5,963 bases of DNA from a candidate division Zixibacteria bacterium DG_27 (GTDB lineage: Bacteria; Zixibacteria; MSB-5A5; DG-27), in the NCBI GenBank assembly GCA_001302725.1, contig LIZU01000090.1:1-5963 (forward strand), read 5' to 3'. Numbering within the stretch: position 1 is the first letter of the stretch; every line of letters begins with the position of its first letter. Below the pieces are notes generated by a model, which was not told the DNA's origin, did not search any database, and saw nothing but the letters and a program-made list of their open reading frames with translations. The position numbers were made by a program, and so were the translations under genes. Shown piece by piece: positions 1 to 5,749 of the stretch.

Positions 1-817
1 CTATGATCACGGTCCCCTTGAATTCTACCTCCTCGCCGACCGCGACATTCCTGCCAGCCCAGATTCGTGCCTGCGGTCTGGTCACCAGGTTGCCGCCGAT
101 CTCTAAGGAGAGCCTCCCCTCCAAGATATCCTGATGGCACCCGAAGTACTCGTTGACATCCCCGATATCCTTCCAGTAACCTTCGGCGACGTATCCGAAG
201 AGGGACTCCCCACGCTTCAACATACCTGGATAGAGCTCTCTGCTGAAGTCGAACTCGGTTTTCGCAGGGACTGCCTGCAGCACCTCCTTTTCCAAAACGT
301 AGATGCCGGTGTTGATGGTATCGGAGAAGACCTGTCCCCAGCTGGGCTTTTCGAGAAGACGTGTAATTCGACCGTCATCATCGGCGATCACCACTCCGTA
401 GGCCAAGGGATTCTCCACCCGGGTTAGGACCATGGTGGCTTTGGCATTTCGGGCCGTATGGAAGTCAACTACCTTCCCCAGATCGAAATCTGTCAACACG
501 TCTCCAGATATTATCAGGAAGCGGTCTCCAAGGAGGTCTTCGGCGTTTTTGACCGATCCAGCGGTGCCGTAGTCGTCTTCGGCTTTGACATATTCTATAT
601 CGACCCCGAAACGGGCGCCGCTGCCAAAGTAGTTCTTAATCTCCTCCACCTGAAAGTATAAAAGCACAACCAGATCCTTGAAGTTGTGTCTCTTGAGCAG
701 ATTTATGACATGTTCCATCATCGGCTTGCCGGCCACTGGAACCATCGGCTTGGGCAGGTTGCAGGTCAGTGGTCGCAATCGGGTTCCGAACCCCCCAGCC
801 ATCACTACCGCCTTCAC
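1..817 (-). CDS. Sugar-nucleotidyltransferase (mannose-1-phosphate guanylyltransferase-like), N-terminal 272 residues; 3' end outside window
   Basis: Predicted cytoplasmic enzyme that transfers a nucleoside monophosphate to a sugar-1-phosphate, giving an NDP-sugar such as GDP-mannose for polysaccharide or glycoconjugate synthesis. Seen in the frame: the nucleotide-binding signature MAGGFGTRLRPLT (residues 6-18) with LPKPM (21-25), GTAGSVKNAE (84-93), the metal-binding GD of ISGDVLTDFD (103-112), EKP (156-158), NTGIY (169-173) and GYWKDIGD (213-220). From about residue 239 the sequence turns into what looks like the start of a left-handed beta-helix (hexapeptide) domain, and then the window ends. 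The strong match to versions fused to phosphomannomutase suggests a bifunctional protein of about 830 residues, but the C-terminal half is not visible. GTG at 817 is chosen because AGGAG (828-824) lies 6 nt upstream and the conserved N-terminus begins exactly there. It is separated by 335 nt from the redox operon and is probably transcribed on its own. The exact sugar and nucleotide cannot be fixed; glucose-1-phosphate thymidylyl- or uridylyltransferase is the alternative. Confidence 0.88.
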   Translation of the reverse strand, partial: MKAVVMAGGFGTRLRPLTCNLPKPMVPVAGKPMMEHVINLLKRHNFKDLVVLLYFQVEEIKNYFGSGARFGVDIEYVKAEDDYGTAGSVKNAEDLLGDRFLIISGDVLTDFDLGKVVDFHTARNAKATMVLTRVENPLAYGVVIADDDGRITRLLEKPSWGQVFSDTINTGIYVLEKEVLQAVPAKTEFDFSRELYPGMLKRGESLFGYVAEGYWKDIGDVNEYFGCHQDILEGRLSLEIGGNLVTRPQARIWAGRNVAVGEEVEFKGTVII

Positions 818-822
818 TGTAC

Positions 823-837
823 GCTCCTGCTTGGAGC
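823..837 (-). promoter_or_regulatory. Hairpin enclosing the ribosome binding site of the nucleotidyltransferase gene
   Basis: On the minus strand GCTCC, a 5-nt loop AAGCA, and GGAGC form a perfect 5-bp stem. The 3' arm contains most of the AGGAG Shine-Dalgarno sequence (828-824) of the GTG start at 817. If it folds in the mRNA, it would reduce ribosome access. The stem is short, so a regulatory role is inference. Confidence 0.4.
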
Positions 838-879
838 CGGAGGTTAAGCTGAAAAAGACACGGGCAAGCTGCCTCCGGC
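836..879 (-). promoter_or_regulatory. Leader inverted repeat, 8-bp arms (possible switch with the RBS hairpin)
   Basis: GCCGGAGG (879-872, minus strand) and CCTCCGGC (843-836) are perfectly complementary across a 28-nt spacer. The upstream arm can instead fold locally as CTGCC-GGA-GGCAG (881-869). The downstream arm shares two bases with the 5' arm of the RBS hairpin at 823-837 and contains CCUCC, which itself resembles an anti-Shine-Dalgarno sequence. The leader therefore offers competing pairings of the kind seen in attenuators and riboswitches. I do not recognise a known riboswitch class here. Confidence 0.35.
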
Positions 880-895
880 AGAGAAAACCTCTTTC

Positions 896-917
896 GATTA
901 ACAGATCGGAGTTAATC
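896..917. repeat. Perfect inverted repeat GATTAAC-N8-GTTAATC (operator-like dyad)
   Basis: Two perfect 7-bp arms (896-902 and 911-917) are separated by 8 bp. The dyad overlaps the proposed -10 hexamer and likely start site of the promoter for the nucleotidyltransferase, a normal place for a repressor operator. With an 8-nt loop and no following T-run it is not a convincing terminator. The cognate regulator is not identifiable. Confidence 0.45.
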
Positions 918-942
918 TATAACCCCACAACCTTATCGTCAA
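916..942 (-). promoter_or_regulatory. Candidate sigma70-type promoter for the nucleotidyltransferase gene
   Basis: On the minus strand TTGACG (942-937) resembles the -35 consensus, and TATAGA (921-916) follows after 15 nt as a possible -10. The spacing is shorter than the ideal 17 nt and the -10 matches four of six bases, so this is a moderate candidate. It would start transcription near 909 and give a leader of about 90 nt before the GTG at 817. Position and AT-rich context support a separate promoter for this gene. Confidence 0.35.
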
Positions 943-954
943 TAATTTTTTGAC
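938..954. repeat. 17-bp near-palindrome overlapping the -35 region
   Basis: GTCAATAATTTTTTGAC pairs at seven of eight positions around a central T, with 5-bp outer arms GTCAA/TTGAC. It overlaps the TTGACG hexamer of the candidate promoter. It could be an operator, or simply an AT-rich promoter element. As an RNA hairpin it is weak and no U-tract follows on the minus strand, so it is not called a terminator. Confidence 0.35.
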
Positions 955-1060
955 ATCAGGTGCTCGTGACGGTGTAGCCGCCGGCAAGAATCTCCCCTCC
1001 TGGCAGGGTCATCTCTCAGAACCATTAGACACAAGCTTCACCCAAATCGTAGCTACGGCA

Positions 1061-1180
1061 TTACAACCCAAGGCCCTGCAGAAGTGATGCTGCCAGATCC
1101 CTATCGTATACCCTGAGGTCTTGTAGGTCTTTAAGGTCCGCAGCCGTGTTGACTACGGGGAGCTTCTTCTGCGGATAGAG
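1061..1180 (-). pseudogene. Possible 39-codon relic coding stretch downstream of the hydrogenase-like gene
   Basis: On the minus strand, in the frame one base behind the hydrogenase-like gene, codons from 1180 down to a TAA at 1063-1061 stay open between two stops. The translation includes KKLPVVNTAADLKDLQDLR followed by VYDRDLAASLLQGLGL, which looks like an amphipathic helix. It has no usable start codon, so it could be expressed only by frameshifting from the end of the upstream gene. It may be a decayed C-terminal extension, a remnant of another gene, or chance. No family was recognised. Confidence 0.2.
1116..1138. repeat. Three copies of AGGTC at an exact 9-nt period
   Basis: AGGTC occurs at 1116-1120, 1125-1129 and 1134-1138, with TTGT and TTTA as spacers. 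Read on the minus strand in the open stretch at 1180-1064, the same units are GAC-CTN-NNN codon triplets giving DLK, DLQ, DLR. It is therefore either a coding repeat or an iteron-like direct repeat. Confidence 0.5.
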
Positions 1181-2451
1181 TTATAGAGGCAATCGGAAAT
1201 ATCAAGCAAACCCTTGACTACGTCCTCAGCGAAAGTCAGGCAGGTGGGACAACCACACAGGCCACAGTCCACTCGCGGAAGCAGATTATAGATCTTCTCT
1301 TTCTCCTTCATTAGGGCTATGGACTTGGCAATGTCGGGGTGCAGAGGCTTTATGGGTCTGGGCTGAATCCTCCTCTCCAAGAAGTAGTGCCCCTCGTGAT
1401 AAAGCTGTCGAACCCTTTCTTCTTGAAGGCGAGGTCGTTTACCGTATCTATCCTCAAGCCGTATGGTCTTGACTCTGGCTACATAGGCGTTCTCCACCGC
1501 CAGGGGACCACCGATGCACCCTTCCGGGCAGAAGGAAGCCTCGACGTACTTAACCTCCCGGAGCTTAGATTTCTCGATGTCGTCAAGGATTCTGGTTAAC
1601 TCGACAATTCCGGAGACTGCCACGCAGTTCCCCGACTCCAGGAAACTGCAGGTTCCCCCCAATACTTTCCAGCCCATGCCGATAGCAGAGGGCTGGTTGA
1701 GGTCATCCTCAAACTCCCCTTCTCGGAGGGACATTATCGCCGAAAGGAGGGGGTTGTAAATGTCGGCAATGGATATAGAACCGTTGAACCAGGACTTCTC
1801 CTTCTCTGCCGGCTGTCTGATGGAGACCGCCTTAGCCGGACAGGAGGTAAGATAGATCGCCCCGATTTCCTCTAAGGGAAGGTTTAGCTTTCGGGAAAGC
1901 TCTAACTTTATCTCCTTGGCGGCCAACTCCCTTGGGACCTCCAGGGGGATGATATGTTCAGTAAGCCCCGGATATTCTACCTGGATGAAACGGATTACCG
2001 CTGGGCAGAAGGAGGAGATAACGGGCCAGGGCCCGGTGTGCTCCTCCAAGTAGATCCGGAGCGCCATGCTCATAGCCTCACACGCCGAGGAGGCATCGCC
2101 GACGTAATCGAATCCCAGTTTCTTCAGACCAGCGAAAATCTCCGGGGGGTGAATGTCAACGCTGAACTGGGAGTATAGGACCGGGGAGGGAATTGCCACC
2201 CGGCACTTGAACTTGGAGGTCTGCTCCACCGGGTCGGTCAGGGGAACGATGGCCCCTTCTGGACAGGCGTTGATACACTCCCCACAGTCGATGCAGAGCT
2301 CCTCCAGTATGTGGGCTTTCCCCCTCCTCACCCGGATAGCCTGGGTGGGGCACTTGCGCATACAGCGCATTCTCCCCTGACACTTCTCTTCCAGAATCTT
2401 GAGAGTGTGGTAATAGCGGATATTTTCAGCTTCTGGTTCCATCTCCAGCAA
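1153..2451 (-). CDS. [FeFe]-hydrogenase-like iron-sulfur protein, putative sensory type
   Basis: Predicted cytoplasmic 432-residue multi-cluster FeS protein. An N-terminal ferredoxin domain carries C24, C30 and C34 of a first motif and a complete second motif CIDCGECINACP (53-64). A hydrogenase large-subunit C-terminal domain spans about 85-330. A C-terminal [4Fe-4S] domain contains DCGLCGCPTC (395-404) and C421. The four H-cluster ligands are kept: C149 (SSFCP), C204 (TSCPAK, with K207) and C308/C312 (ASFCPEGC). The proton-transfer Cys of TSCCP is Phe148, the Glu after PCxxK is Ser210, and the Met before the third ligand region is Ser306, so efficient H2 turnover is unlikely. Such proteins resemble the sensory hydrogenase group. 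TTG at 2451 is preferred because GAAGG lies about 9 nt upstream; ATG at 2442 (three codons later) is the alternative. It overlaps the kinase-like gene by 26 nt, implying coupled translation. Sensing of redox state or H2 is inference. Confidence 0.85.
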   Translation of the reverse strand: MLEMEPEAENIRYYHTLKILEEKCQGRMRCMRKCPTQAIRVRRGKAHILEELCIDCGECINACPEGAIVPLTDPVEQTSKFKCRVAIPSPVLYSQFSVDIHPPEIFAGLKKLGFDYVGDASSACEAMSMALRIYLEEHTGPWPVISSFCPAVIRFIQVEYPGLTEHIIPLEVPRELAAKEIKLELSRKLNLPLEEIGAIYLTSCPAKAVSIRQPAEKEKSWFNGSISIADIYNPLLSAIMSLREGEFEDDLNQPSAIGMGWKVLGGTCSFLESGNCVAVSGIVELTRILDDIEKSKLREVKYVEASFCPEGCIGGPLAVENAYVARVKTIRLEDRYGKRPRLQEERVRQLYHEGHYFLERRIQPRPIKPLHPDIAKSIALMKEKEKIYNLLPRVDCGLCGCPTCLTFAEDVVKGLLDISDCLYNSIRRRSSP

Positions 2452-2872
2452 TGATTGTGACCTTCAGTCTGGTCCCCTTCCCGATCTCGGAGGTGATCTC
2501 AAATCGATCAGAGTTCCTCTTGATGTTGGGGAGCCCCATCCCCGCCCCAAAGCCCATCTCCCTCATCTCGTCGGTGGCGGTAGAATAACCCTCCTTCATC
2601 GCCATCTCGATATTCTCGATTCCCTGGCCCTCATCTTCGATGACGATAGATATTCTCTGGGGCGAGGCTTTGAATCTCAAGACCCCTCGGCGAGCATACA
2701 TCACCACATTCATCTCGGCTTCGTAGGTGGAGATTGCCACCCGTCGAACCACCTGGGGGTTAAAGCCGACCTCCTTGAGAATCGATTTGAGTCTGGTTGA
2801 GACTCTCCCTGCTTGATTGAAATCGCCGCCGATGATCTCGAACTCAAGGTCGAGCAGGCTGTCGTCATTCAT
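2426..2872 (-). CDS. Anti-sigma-factor/serine-kinase-like ATPase (GHKL fold, RsbW/SpoIIAB type)
   Basis: Predicted cytoplasmic 148-residue single-domain ATPase of the HATPase_c family. The N-box is YEAEMNVVMYA (50-60; E51, N55), the G1 box DEGQGI (80-85; D80 binds adenine in this fold), and the G2 loop GFGAGMGLPNIK (107-118). No transmembrane segment, receiver or dimerisation domain is present, so it is not a full histidine kinase. Relatives phosphorylate anti-anti-sigma serines or bind sigma factors. The segment MKEGYSTATDEMREMGFGAGMG is shortened here to its key parts: EGYSTA (94-99) and GFGAGMG (107-113), typical of the subfamily found beside DRTGG and hydrogenase-like genes. Its ATG overlaps the end of the DRTGG gene by 8 nt and only a weak ribosome site precedes it, so translational coupling is likely. 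No sigma factor or anti-anti-sigma partner is visible in the window. The partner could be the adjacent FeS protein (inference). Confidence 0.88.
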   Translation of the reverse strand: MNDDSLLDLEFEIIGGDFNQAGRVSTRLKSILKEVGFNPQVVRRVAISTYEAEMNVVMYARRGVLRFKASPQRISIVIEDEGQGIENIEMAMKEGYSTATDEMREMGFGAGMGLPNIKRNSDRFEITSEIGKGTRLKVTIIAGDGTRS

Positions 2873-3290
2873 TTTTACTTACGATCGTAGCAGCACTCTT
2901 CAGGCCACGAAGGTAAAGGCGACCGCAGGCCTCGTACATAGTGAAATTGCTGGCCAGAACCGGAATCCCCTTCTCCTGAGCAAGCTGAAGGGCCCCAGCG
3001 TCCGGCTTCTTTCCCCTTATATAGACCAAGGCCTTGACCTCGGCCACATCCGCAGTCCTTACCGACTGGGCATTGACCAATCCGGTGAGGAGGAGAGAGT
3101 CGGGAATGGAGAAGGCCAAAACATCGCTCATCAAATCCGCGGCGCAAGCCCCCCAGATCTCCATACCCAGCTGGGCCTCTCCAACCAGAACCTCGCAGTT
3201 CAGGATTTCCTTAACCTCTCGTAAGGTCAAAACCACCAAGGCCGTTTCCGATTTCTTGTTTGTCTCAACTGTTTCCCCTTTGGAGACCAT
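2865..3290 (-). CDS. Stand-alone DRTGG-domain protein
   Basis: Small soluble protein of 141 residues. After a polar N-terminal extension of about 20 residues, the domain runs from TLREVKEIL (22-30) through DLMSDVLAF (52-60), LLLTGLVNAQSVRTAD (66-81), IRGKKP (91-96) and TMYEACGRLYLRGL (117-130). These are features of the DRTGG family (PF07085), found attached to phosphotransacetylase, CBS-domain proteins and as single-domain proteins. The literal DRTGG pentapeptide is absent. The biochemical role of the stand-alone form is not established; ligand sensing or protein interaction is inferred. Conserved Cys32, Cys49 and Cys122 may be redox-relevant, which is speculation. ATG at 3290 is supported by GAGGGAG (3301-3295) just upstream. 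It follows the HdrA-like gene after 47 nt and overlaps the ATPase gene by 8 nt, consistent with a DRTGG-ATPase-hydrogenase-like signalling set. Confidence 0.85.
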   Translation of the reverse strand: MVSKGETVETNKKSETALVVLTLREVKEILNCEVLVGEAQLGMEIWGACAADLMSDVLAFSIPDSLLLTGLVNAQSVRTADVAEVKALVYIRGKKPDAGALQLAQEKGIPVLASNFTMYEACGRLYLRGLKSAATIVSKNE

Positions 3291-3306
3291 CTATCTCCCT
3301 CTTTCA

Positions 3307-3334
3307 AATATAGCTTCCCGTATCCTTTTGACCA
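3307..3334 (-). promoter_or_regulatory. Weak candidate promoter ahead of the DRTGG gene
   Basis: In the 47-nt gap after the HdrA-like gene, TGGTCA (3334-3329) and TATATT (3312-3307) are 16 nt apart on the minus strand and match four and five of six consensus bases. A start near 3300 would give a leader of only about 10 nt, just enough for the GAGGGAG ribosome site. It would allow the signalling trio to be transcribed separately from the flavoprotein. It may be a chance match. Confidence 0.22.
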
Positions 3335-3337
3335 CTA

Positions 3338-5746
3338 TTATTTTGCCTTACCGTTTCCTTTCAAGAGAACTAAACCAGATTTCCCGGCGACCGCAGTTGC
3401 CTGGGCGACACACTCTCCTGTGGACATCGGCGAATAGGCCAATCCGCACATGAAAATCCCTTCCCGCTCAAACTCCACCGGGCGAAACTTGGCCTCTGCC
3501 TCCTGGAAGAAACCATCAGAATCCGCCGACACCCCCAGAATTGCCGCCAGATCAGGGTTCCCGGCCGGGGGCACAATTCCGGCACTCAGAACCACTAGCT
3601 CCGGCTTCAGCCTAACCTCCTTTTGACTGTCGACATCGACCACCGTGATTGTTACACCATCTTCATCCCTAACGGCAATGTCAGTTCCCACCGTGATGAA
3701 CTGCACGCCGTTCTCCAAGGCCTCGGAGTAGACGTCCTCGGAGAAGTCGTAGACTCGGATGTCCCGGTGCAATATATATATTTCTGTTTTGGGTTTGAGA
3801 TTTTTTATCTTCAGGCAATTCTCAATCGCCCGCCGACAGCAATCCCTGCTGCAGTAAGGATGTTCCACGTTCCTGGAGCCGACGCACTGAATCATGACCA
3901 CGCTGCTAGCGGAAACTTCCCCCCTGTGAAGCCTCTCTTCCAGTTCGGTCTGGGTGATGACCCTTTTGTGTTTACCGTACAGAAACTCTCTGGGCTCATA
4001 ATCTTCGGCCCCGGTGGCAACGATTATCACCCCGGATTCAACCATGGTCTTCTTTCCATTTTGCGAAACGGTGCTCTTGAACTCGCCTAGTTCTCCATCA
4101 ACGTTCTCGAGCTTCGAATTCAGGTGGATATGGATTTTCTCATTTTCGCTAACGCCGGTCAGCAAGCCTTGAAATCTGTCTTGAAGCTCTTCACCCAAAA
4201 GATACTGTCTGTCTTGCAACCAACCTCCCAGCTTTTTCCCCTTTTCTAACAGATGCACCTCATAACCCTGGTTGGCGATATCGAGTGCTGCCGTCATCCC
4301 GCAAAGCCCTCCACCGATGACCAAGGCTGCCGGAGCTACAGGTTTGACCTCAGCCTCTCTGGGGGATTTCAAATTGGCGAGGGCGACTTCCAATTTCTCC
4401 TTAACCTGGGCATCACCTTCCATTTCGTTTAATTCCTCGATGTCTATTATTTCCACCTCGACTTCCCCGGCGATATTCTCAAACAGAGCGGTGTGAGTCT
4501 GTCGGTAACAGGGAGAGACAATTATCCTGTTCAGTTTTTTGTCCACGACGCGATTCTGAATCTCCTCCCTCCCGAACTTGAGGCAGAGGAAGAGGCTCTC
4601 GCCGATATACTCCACCTCCGGAAGCTGCGATGCTACCCTCTTGAGTCTCTCCAGATCGATATCCCCACCAGTCCTGGCGCCGTACTGGCAGAAGAAGACT
4701 CCCACTCTGGGGACCTCAACTGTCTGCTTCTCGCCCCCCGGAGGCGATGGAGTCTTCCCCCTTTTGGAGGAGATCATCCCCGCCACTTTCGCGGCCGCGG
4801 CGCTGCCCTGGGTTACGGCACCGGAAAGGTCGGTGGGAGCATTGAATCCCCCGGCCGTGAAGATCCCCGATTCAGTTGACTCCACCGGAGAAAGGGCAGT
4901 AGTTGAGCCGAAACTGTATTTGTTCAATCGGATCCTGGTGCTGCGGCTGAGACTTCTGGCACTGTTTGAGCTGTGCAAACCGACCGCCAGCACCACCAGA
5001 TCAAATTCCTCCTTCTGCGCTTGACCGTTATTGGAGTAGCTTAAGGTGACGTTGCCGCTTTCAGGATTCTCCTCCACACCGCTGATCTCCGCTCCGGCAA
5101 ACTCAATCTTCTCCTGTTTCAGTGCCTTTTGATAATAGCTCTCGGAACCCTTGCCGAAGGGACGTATCCCCCTGTGGAGGATTTTGACTTCCAGCTCGGG
5201 AATGCGCTCACAAGCAGTCAGGGCCTCCTTGAGGGATTGCATGCAGCAGAGATTGGAGCAGAAGTTAGCGCCGAGCATCTCCTCTCTGGAGCCGACACAT
5301 TGAACGAAGGCGATCCTCTTCGGTATCTCTCCGTCAAAGGGGCGCATTATCAATCCACCGTAAGGACCGGTGGGGCTCAAAATCCTCTCGAACTCGATGC
5401 TGCTGACGACGTTGAAGCACTTACCGTAACCTAATTCTCTTTTACGATTGGGATCGAACTCGTCGAAGCCGGGAGCGAGGATGATGGAATCAACGTTGAG
5501 CTTAATACTCTCCGGGGACTGATCGTATTCTATCGCCTTCTGATCGCACTCCGCCAGGCAGAGCCCACAGCCAATACATCTCCGACAGGAAAGGCACCTT
5601 TTGGCCTCTTTTACCGCTATCTCCTCGGTGAAACCCAACTCCACCTCTTTGAAGTTGAGCTGTCTCTCCCCCAAGGGGAGCTCCGGCATCTTCTGCCGGG
5701 GAGCGGGAATATCTTTGAAGTCAGTTATGAACTTGCTCTTTTTCAT
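3338..5746 (-). CDS. HdrA-like FAD/iron-sulfur oxidoreductase with two HdrA-type modules
   Basis: Predicted cytoplasmic electron-transfer flavoprotein (802 residues) related to heterodisulfide reductase subunit A and QmoA/QmoB. Residues 15-70 resemble a GltD-type linker and Cys-rich segment (MPELPLGER, ELGFTEE, then C51, C54, C57, C60, C63, C67). Module 1 (about 80-325) has ILAPGF (89-94), QCVGSR (149-154), CSNLCC (163-168) and GIFTAGGF (294-301) but no GxGxxG dinucleotide fold. Module 2 is a fuller HdrA: N-terminal domain 345-460 (C353, C388, C413), FAD fold VIGGGLCGM (476-484) with E501, VATGA (576-580), QCVGSR (620-625), CSRDCC (632-637), HRDIRVYDF (660-668) and GIFMCG (763-768). The CVGSR/CSxxCC cysteines are family cluster ligands. 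The usual C-terminal two-[4Fe-4S] ferredoxin domain is absent. The gene begins 3 nt after the upstream GltD-like gene and in the same frame; its ribosome site is weak. It probably passes electrons between NAD(P)H, ferredoxin or a partner. The physiological acceptor is unknown and no HdrB/C is visible. Confidence 0.88.
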   Translation of the reverse strand: MKKSKFITDFKDIPAPRQKMPELPLGERQLNFKEVELGFTEEIAVKEAKRCLSCRRCIGCGLCLAECDQKAIEYDQSPESIKLNVDSIILAPGFDEFDPNRKRELGYGKCFNVVSSIEFERILSPTGPYGGLIMRPFDGEIPKRIAFVQCVGSREEMLGANFCSNLCCMQSLKEALTACERIPELEVKILHRGIRPFGKGSESYYQKALKQEKIEFAGAEISGVEENPESGNVTLSYSNNGQAQKEEFDLVVLAVGLHSSNSARSLSRSTRIRLNKYSFGSTTALSPVESTESGIFTAGGFNAPTDLSGAVTQGSAAAAKVAGMISSKRGKTPSPPGGEKQTVEVPRVGVFFCQYGARTGGDIDLERLKRVASQLPEVEYIGESLFLCLKFGREEIQNRVVDKKLNRIIVSPCYRQTHTALFENIAGEVEVEIIDIEELNEMEGDAQVKEKLEVALANLKSPREAEVKPVAPAALVIGGGLCGMTAALDIANQGYEVHLLEKGKKLGGWLQDRQYLLGEELQDRFQGLLTGVSENEKIHIHLNSKLENVDGELGEFKSTVSQNGKKTMVESGVIIVATGAEDYEPREFLYGKHKRVITQTELEERLHRGEVSASSVVMIQCVGSRNVEHPYCSRDCCRRAIENCLKIKNLKPKTEIYILHRDIRVYDFSEDVYSEALENGVQFITVGTDIAVRDEDGVTITVVDVDSQKEVRLKPELVVLSAGIVPPAGNPDLAAILGVSADSDGFFQEAEAKFRPVEFEREGIFMCGLAYSPMSTGECVAQATAVAGKSGLVLLKGNGKAK

Positions 5747-5749
5747 ATA

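Larger units (their letters stand above)
818..1152. other. Intergenic region between the redox operon and the nucleotidyltransferase gene
   Basis: This is the only non-coding stretch over 300 nt in the window. From right to left it holds a short relic-like open stretch with a three-fold 9-nt repeat, a 10-bp palindrome (1048-1057), a GC-rich block at about 960-1020, then AT-rich sequence with two dyads and a candidate promoter, and finally the structured leader of the nucleotidyltransferase. No full gene was found on either strand. No strong rho-independent terminator was seen after the redox operon, so where that transcript ends is unclear. Confidence 0.6.

Noticed and set aside
134..661. Plus-strand open frames opposite the nucleotidyltransferase
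   Set aside because: They are antisense to a gene with intact family motifs through residue 272 and have no recognisable motifs or ribosome sites.
869..890. Plus-strand terminator formed by CTGCC-TCC-GGCAG
   Set aside because: The stem is only 5 bp, the following tract is A-rich and not T-rich, and no plus-strand transcript is expected there.
950..978. Perfect TTGACA at 950-955 on the plus strand as a -35 element
   Set aside because: The sequence 17 nt downstream (TGTAGC) is a poor -10, and no plus-strand gene follows, so it is more likely part of the palindrome at 938-954.
1048..1057. 10-bp palindrome CGTAGCTACG as an operator or terminator
   Set aside because: It has no loop and no T-run, and it is too short to separate from chance.
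2156..2383. Overlapping 75-codon frames on both strands within the ferredoxin part of the hydrogenase-like gene
   Set aside because: They are out-of-frame shadows of a well-supported coding region, with unlikely protein composition.
3623..4090. 155-codon plus-strand frame opposite the HdrA-like gene
   Set aside because: The minus strand carries clear HdrA motifs throughout this interval; the plus-strand product has no family features.
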